Origin: Bacillota bacterium
GTDB taxonomy: Bacteria; Bacillota; Clostridia; Lachnospirales; Lachnospiraceae
Direction of reading: 5' to 3'
Assembly (NCBI GenBank): GCA_023411225.1
Contig: JAEYPA010000088.1
Location: 1 to 9,532, forward strand
DNA: 9,532 bases
Part shown: one piece after another, positions 5,786 to 9,532 of the stretch
How the letters are laid out: each line of letters begins with the position of its first letter
Numbering within the stretch: the stretch's first letter is position 1
The notes under the pieces: model-generated
The model's database searches: none
Told to the model about the DNA's origin: nothing
What the model saw: the letters and a program-made list of their open reading frames with translations, nothing else
Program-made: the position numbers and the translations under genes

Positions 5786-7810
5786 TTACAACAAATTTCT
5801 AACTTTTTCAAATATCCAGCCAAATAAATTCTTAATTACCTTCTTTTTTGTTGAAATGTCTTTCATTTCATAATTATTTTCTGGATAGGAGCTATAGGTA
5901 TTCAAATCTTTTACCTTTGCAGCCTTCTTCTCATATGCTTTCATATTGTCGCGAAGCTGCTTATTCAGCTCTTTACTATCCACCACTACCATTAGTTCCG
6001 TGTTGATATATGCACTTCGCATATCCATATTAAAGGAGCCGATGATGGAAAGGTTATCGTCGATTACCATGCTCTTTCCATGATAAGATACCCCACCTTC
6101 ATACTCGAAAATCTGAACATTGGTGTCAATGAGTTCTTCCTTATGAAGCATATAGTCCACTGCCGCAAAGATATTTCCATTATTGGCAACAGAGTTAAAC
6201 ATGATTCTAGTCTTACTCCCCAAGCTTTCCAGACCTTCATACATCGCCTCATCTAAGATTACATAAGGAGTATGTATGGTTACATCTGTCTTTGCTTTAT
6301 TTGCTAATGCCATTAACTGTTCAAACACCACCGGCTCTTTTATCCTAGTATGAGTAGGATTATTTAGAATATGAATGGTATTTGTGGAATAAGTATTGGC
6401 CTTATAGTTATATTCATTATCAAACAGCTCCGGTCTGTTATTCTTAAGATCCTCATAATGCTTCCGAAGCTCCTCCCTAGCCCTCTTTACACTAGGGTGA
6501 CAAGCCCAGGAACTATTGTCGTAAAAGATTGTACAGCACTCCAAAGAGGTAATCTCCTTATAATAACGGCTAAGTTCATAAAGTGAGCTGTCTTTGGAAC
6601 CAGTATTATAAACCAATACATCTCTATCATAATTCTTATAGCCTTTATAGTTACCTAGGAAATAGTTAAAGGTATTCCTGCCACCTAAGAGATAGGCAGT
6701 ATTGTCCATTAACAGATATTTGTCATGCATTCTTCCCATTATCGTCCATGGCTTTAAGAGATTTAGTTTATTATATAAAATAATCTTTATATTAGAATGA
6801 GAGGACAATGCTAAAAAATAAGGACTTTGCTCCATGTTCATCCAGGAATTAAACCCATCTGCAAATAATTCCACCTTTACGCCCCTGTCTGCTGCTGCCA
6901 AAAGAGCAGATAAGATGTCTTTTCCAGCATCATCTGTACGGATATCAAAAGTAGAAAGCAAAAGTCTTTCCTTTGCATGGGCAATCATCTGAATTCTGAG
7001 GTCTAAGGCCTCTTTGTTATCCTCAATAATCTTAGCTCGATCCCCTCCCGTGTTGTCACTATAAAACTGCTTACTGTCAAAGCTTTTCTTTCTGTCCTCC
7101 GATATCTGTGGCACAGTTTTAAATGGAACAACTGCTCCCACAACCACATAGATAATAAAACAAAGGAGGGTAATGAGTAAACCCCTCCTAAGTATTCTAT
7201 GCCTTTTCTTTCTTCTGTGGGAAAGCAGTTCCCAGTCTATATTCTCAGCCCTATCTCCCATCCGAAAGCAAAGTGCAATCTGTAGATACAACTCTACATA
7301 AGAAAATAGGGTAACAACCATTACAATCATTTCTATAAGAAGAAGGATATTTACAGTGCGCAAAGGCATATTCGGTATGCCCAATAGTAGGAGGCCTACT
7401 AGGTACATGGTAGCGGTGCAAACCTTACCGTATATAGTAGCACCCGAGGTCTTCCAGCCATATCTCATCAATAGCATTCCTGCTACTAACATGAACCCTT
7501 CTTTGATCACAAACAAAAGCAAAACCTTCTCCATAAGTGGATAACGCCACACAAAGCTTAAATCAATGATTCCTAAGGTCACCTTATCCGCTAAAGGATC
7601 TAGCATCTTCCCTAGGTCAGTGATCATATGAAATCTCCTGGCAATCTTCCCATCCAAAAAATCGGTCATCATTGACACACCTATTATTACTGCTGCCCCA
7701 TAATAATCCGAGGTGGTCTGGGCATTTATAAATAGGACAAAATACACCACAGCAAGAACAAGTCGCAGATATCCCATTAGATTAGGAATACTAAACCATT
7801 CCTTTTTCAT
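5786..7810 (-). CDS. CDP-alcohol phosphatidyltransferase / PLD-type cardiolipin synthase fusion
   Basis: This 674-residue membrane protein joins two normally separate phospholipid enzymes. Residues 1-180 are a CDP-alcohol phosphatidyltransferase of PgsA type, with several membrane helices and a perfect metal-binding motif D50-x2-D53-G-x2-A-R-x8-G-x3-D71-x3-D75. After a basic stretch (SHRRKKRHRILRR, about 197-209) comes one further membrane helix (210-230). Two phospholipase D domains follow, with HKD motifs H362-K364-D369 (then GGRN) and H577-K579-D584 (then GSFN). These resemble cardiolipin synthases, especially ClsC-like ones. The chain could make phosphatidylglycerophosphate on the inside and condense phosphatidylglycerol on the outside; this is inference. 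I start at the ATG at 7810, preceded by AAAGGGGG with 7 bases spacing. An in-frame GTG at 7843 overlaps the lipoprotein stop by four bases and would add 11 residues. It follows the lipoprotein gene in the same operon. Confidence 0.87.
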   Translation of the reverse strand: MKKEWFSIPNLMGYLRLVLAVVYFVLFINAQTTSDYYGAAVIIGVSMMTDFLDGKIARRFHMITDLGKMLDPLADKVTLGIIDLSFVWRYPLMEKVLLLFVIKEGFMLVAGMLLMRYGWKTSGATIYGKVCTATMYLVGLLLLGIPNMPLRTVNILLLIEMIVMVVTLFSYVELYLQIALCFRMGDRAENIDWELLSHRRKKRHRILRRGLLITLLCFIIYVVVGAVVPFKTVPQISEDRKKSFDSKQFYSDNTGGDRAKIIEDNKEALDLRIQMIAHAKERLLLSTFDIRTDDAGKDILSALLAAADRGVKVELFADGFNSWMNMEQSPYFLALSSHSNIKIILYNKLNLLKPWTIMGRMHDKYLLMDNTAYLLGGRNTFNYFLGNYKGYKNYDRDVLVYNTGSKDSSLYELSRYYKEITSLECCTIFYDNSSWACHPSVKRAREELRKHYEDLKNNRPELFDNEYNYKANTYSTNTIHILNNPTHTRIKEPVVFEQLMALANKAKTDVTIHTPYVILDEAMYEGLESLGSKTRIMFNSVANNGNIFAAVDYMLHKEELIDTNVQIFEYEGGVSYHGKSMVIDDNLSIIGSFNMDMRSAYINTELMVVVDSKELNKQLRDNMKAYEKKAAKVKDLNTYSSYPENNYEMKDISTKKKVIKNLFGWIFEKVRNLL

Positions 7811-7839
7811 ATTCTGTCCCCCTTTCCTCCTTTTACTAT

Positions 7840-8355
7840 TCACTTAATCTGATCTCCTTTTTTGTCAAAGAAGCGGAATTGTACCTGCTTGGCTATTTCA
7901 TTTCCTTGAAAGATATCAACCACATAGATATTAGGGGTATTTTTCACTTTAATTTCTTCCTCCATTTCCCCTGTCATCTCTATCTTATCCAACTTCTCAT
8001 TAGTTGATACCAAAATCAGATAATCATCATAGTAGGCTCCTCCAATACCTTCTGCCATGGGAATTAGCTTAGATGGTAACTGGGCAAATTCTAGTTTGGC
8101 ATCTCCAGAGGCCTTACTCTTAAATGCCGCATAACTATAGCCTTTTTCTGTCTCTCCATCATAGTAAAAGCATGCAAAAGTATAAGGACCTACTACTTTA
8201 GTGGTGCAAAGCTCTACCTTATCTATCTCAAGAAACTCAGCAATCGCCTGTCCCATATCTTTACTGTCTTCTATTGTGCTGTTTCCACACCCTACCAAAA
8301 GGCTTAACATTGTAATGACAACTAGGAGTTTTGCCATCTTACTTCTTACGTTCAT
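7840..8355 (-). CDS. Small lipoprotein of unknown function
   Basis: The 171-residue product starts with a lipoprotein signal peptide: a basic n-region (MNVRSKMAK), a hydrophobic core (LLVVITMLSL) and the lipobox LVGC, with lipid attachment at C23. The mature part is soluble, with a run of beta-strand-like segments (VGPYTFACFYYDG near 55-67, YYDDYLILVSTNE near 108-120, PNIYVVDIF near 141-149). I recognise no domain. It should sit on the outer face of the cytoplasmic membrane. GGAGG lies 4 bases before the ATG, rather close. The stop overlaps an alternative GTG of the downstream lipid-synthesis fusion gene, so the two are translationally close and probably act together. A link to membrane-lipid remodelling is inferred from position only. 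Confidence 0.83.
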   Translation of the reverse strand: MNVRSKMAKLLVVITMLSLLVGCGNSTIEDSKDMGQAIAEFLEIDKVELCTTKVVGPYTFACFYYDGETEKGYSYAAFKSKASGDAKLEFAQLPSKLIPMAEGIGGAYYDDYLILVSTNEKLDKIEMTGEMEEEIKVKNTPNIYVVDIFQGNEIAKQVQFRFFDKKGDQIK

Positions 8356-8382
8356 AATTCCTCCGTCTTAACTCTTTTTACG

Positions 8383-8412
8383 ATATAAGTATTATTATAT
8401 CCTATCTGTCAA
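8383..8412 (-). promoter_or_regulatory. Possible internal promoter for the lipoprotein-lipid synthase pair
   Basis: A perfect TTGACA (8412-8407) overlaps the last codons of the ABC-F gene. It is followed after 18 bases by TTATAT (8388-8383) in an AT-rich stretch. This would start transcription about 20 bases before the lipoprotein ATG. The -10 is imperfect and the spacing slightly long, so read-through from the ABC-F gene is an equally good explanation. Confidence 0.3.
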
Positions 8413-9532
8413 TTATTTGAACTGAAGTCGCAATTTTTTCACAAAATAATCGATCATGCTCAACTAACAACATAGTCGGGCAATACGCCAGTATTAGTTG
8501 CTCAACCTGCATCCTGGAGAATACATCAATATAATTAAGAGGTTCATCCCAAATATAAAGGTGCGCCGGTTGAAGCAAGCTGCCTGCTAACAACACCTTC
8601 TTCTTCTGTCCTTCCGAATACTCCTCCATGGATTTTTCAAACTGCACCCGTTCAAAATCCAGTTGTCTTAAAATAGTCTTAAACATACTATTACTAAGGC
8701 CTAAATCCTCAATATATTGATCCAGACTTCCCTTTAAGAAGGAACTGTCCTGATTCACATAAGAAATAATCAATCCACTTGCTACTTCCTTAAGACCTTC
8801 TTCTTTTCTTGTGGCTTCCTCTGTTGCCATCTCTGCCTTAAAGGTTGGCATTTGGTTTAGCACCTCTACTCCAGGAGCAGATAGAATAGCCTTAATAATA
8901 CTAGATTTCCCACAACCGTTACTTCCCTGAAGAAGCACTCTCTCTCCTCTTTTCATCTCTAGATCAATTCCCTTTACTACCTGAAGTTCTCCATAAGAAA
9001 GGCTGAAGTCTTTTAATCTCACATAGGTTTCTTTGTAATGCTGTAAGGGCTGAAGCTTTAATTGCTTCGTCTCCTCCAGATTTTTTAAAAGTTCAGATTT
9101 TTCTTCTATACTCTTTTGCTGGCGTCTCTCCAAGTTCTTACGTCTCTGCTGCATCCTTTTGGACTTCTCTCCTAGGTAAGCTCTGGTATCTAAGGAACGG
9201 TCATGTTCCTTCACTGGATTAAACCCGATCTTAGAGCTTTCCACCTTGTCTGCCCAAGCGGCACTAGCCCTGGCCGATACCTGCAATTTCTTAATTTCCT
9301 GCTTCAGCTTCTCGTTTTCCCTCTTCTCAAAATTATCCTGACGCTCTTTATTCTCCCACCATGTCGAGAAATTACCCTTGCCCACTGTTATGGTATTTCG
9401 GTTCAACACCAAGATATGGTCAATGCATTGATCTAGAAGCCACCGGTCATGGGAAATCAGGATAAAACCTTTTTTAGTAGTAAGATAGTCCAAAACCAAC
9501 TCTCGGGTTGCCATATCCAAATGATTGGTTGG
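8402..9532 (-). CDS. ABC-F ribosomal protection ATPase, Lsa/CplR-like, N-terminus beyond right edge
   Basis: The frame is open to the right edge. It begins inside the first ATPase domain at PTNHLD, the tail of the usual DEPTNHLD, so roughly the first third of the protein is missing. Visible, in order from the edge (376 residues): H-loop SHD (27-29); a long charged helical linker (about 50-165, including RENEKLKQEIKKL), the arm that reaches the ribosomal peptidyl-transferase centre; then the second ATPase, with Walker A GSNGCGKSS (203-211), Q-loop Q261, signature YSEGQKKKV (305-313), Walker B LYIWDEPLNYID (325-336) and H-loop H359. The EPLNYID variant and the linker resemble Lsa/CplR-type proteins, which displace lincosamides, pleuromutilins and streptogramin A from ribosomes. 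There is no membrane segment. Any upstream attenuator lies outside the window. Drug range cannot be read from this sequence. Confidence 0.88.
   Translation of the reverse strand, partial: PTNHLDMATRELVLDYLTTKKGFILISHDRWLLDQCIDHILVLNRNTITVGKGNFSTWWENKERQDNFEKRENEKLKQEIKKLQVSARASAAWADKVESSKIGFNPVKEHDRSLDTRAYLGEKSKRMQQRRKNLERRQQKSIEEKSELLKNLEETKQLKLQPLQHYKETYVRLKDFSLSYGELQVVKGIDLEMKRGERVLLQGSNGCGKSSIIKAILSAPGVEVLNQMPTFKAEMATEEATRKEEGLKEVASGLIISYVNQDSSFLKGSLDQYIEDLGLSNSMFKTILRQLDFERVQFEKSMEEYSEGQKKKVLLAGSLLQPAHLYIWDEPLNYIDVFSRMQVEQLILAYCPTMLLVEHDRLFCEKIATSVQIIDR

Noticed and set aside
5777..5791. Third copy of the TTTACA motif (ACAGTTTACAAC) upstream of the IclR gene
   Set aside because: It overlaps the end of the fusion gene, matches only TTTACA well, and is likely to occur by chance in AT-rich DNA.
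9512..9520. Start of the ABC-F protein at TTG 9520 or ATG 9514
   Set aside because: The frame stays open to the window edge and the residues before it (PTNH) belong to the conserved Walker B region, so the true start is outside the window.

Overview
The window looks like chromosomal DNA from a low-to-medium GC member of the Bacillota, most likely a Clostridia/Lachnospiraceae-type anaerobe. This rests on the strong AGGAGG-type ribosome binding sites, the sigma-A style promoters, the families present (ROK repressor, clostridial FIST protein, Lsa/CplR-like ABC-F protein) and the codon use. The genus is an inference. I see no rRNA, tRNA, CRISPR array, insertion sequence or phage gene. Eight protein genes fill nearly everything, and no gene-free gap exceeds 200 bases.

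Left part (1-4100). A ROK-family repressor (minus, cut by the left edge) and a 63-residue unknown protein (minus) stand back to back with a plus-strand pair: a stand-alone FIST-domain protein followed 29 bases later by an aldehyde dehydrogenase. The roughly 190-base divergent spacer holds a 16-base perfect palindrome and a sigma-A promoter. A long hairpin closes the FIST-aldehyde dehydrogenase unit, which probably oxidises an aldehyde whose parent compound is sensed by the FIST protein, the ROK protein, or both. That link is inferred from layout only.

Middle (4101-5760). An AT-rich aspartate/glutamate racemase-family gene (plus) with its own extended -10 promoter converges on an IclR-family regulator (minus).

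Right part (5786-9532, all minus). A partial ABC-F ribosome-protection ATPase (antibiotic resistance type, cut by the right edge) is followed by a small lipoprotein and then by the most unusual gene. That gene fuses a complete CDP-alcohol phosphatidyltransferase domain to a membrane-anchored phospholipase D/cardiolipin-synthase domain with two HKD motifs. In one chain it could make phosphatidylglycerophosphate and later condense phosphatidylglycerol to cardiolipin. The positive-inside rule predicts its PLD half lies outside the membrane, on the same side as the lipoprotein encoded just upstream.
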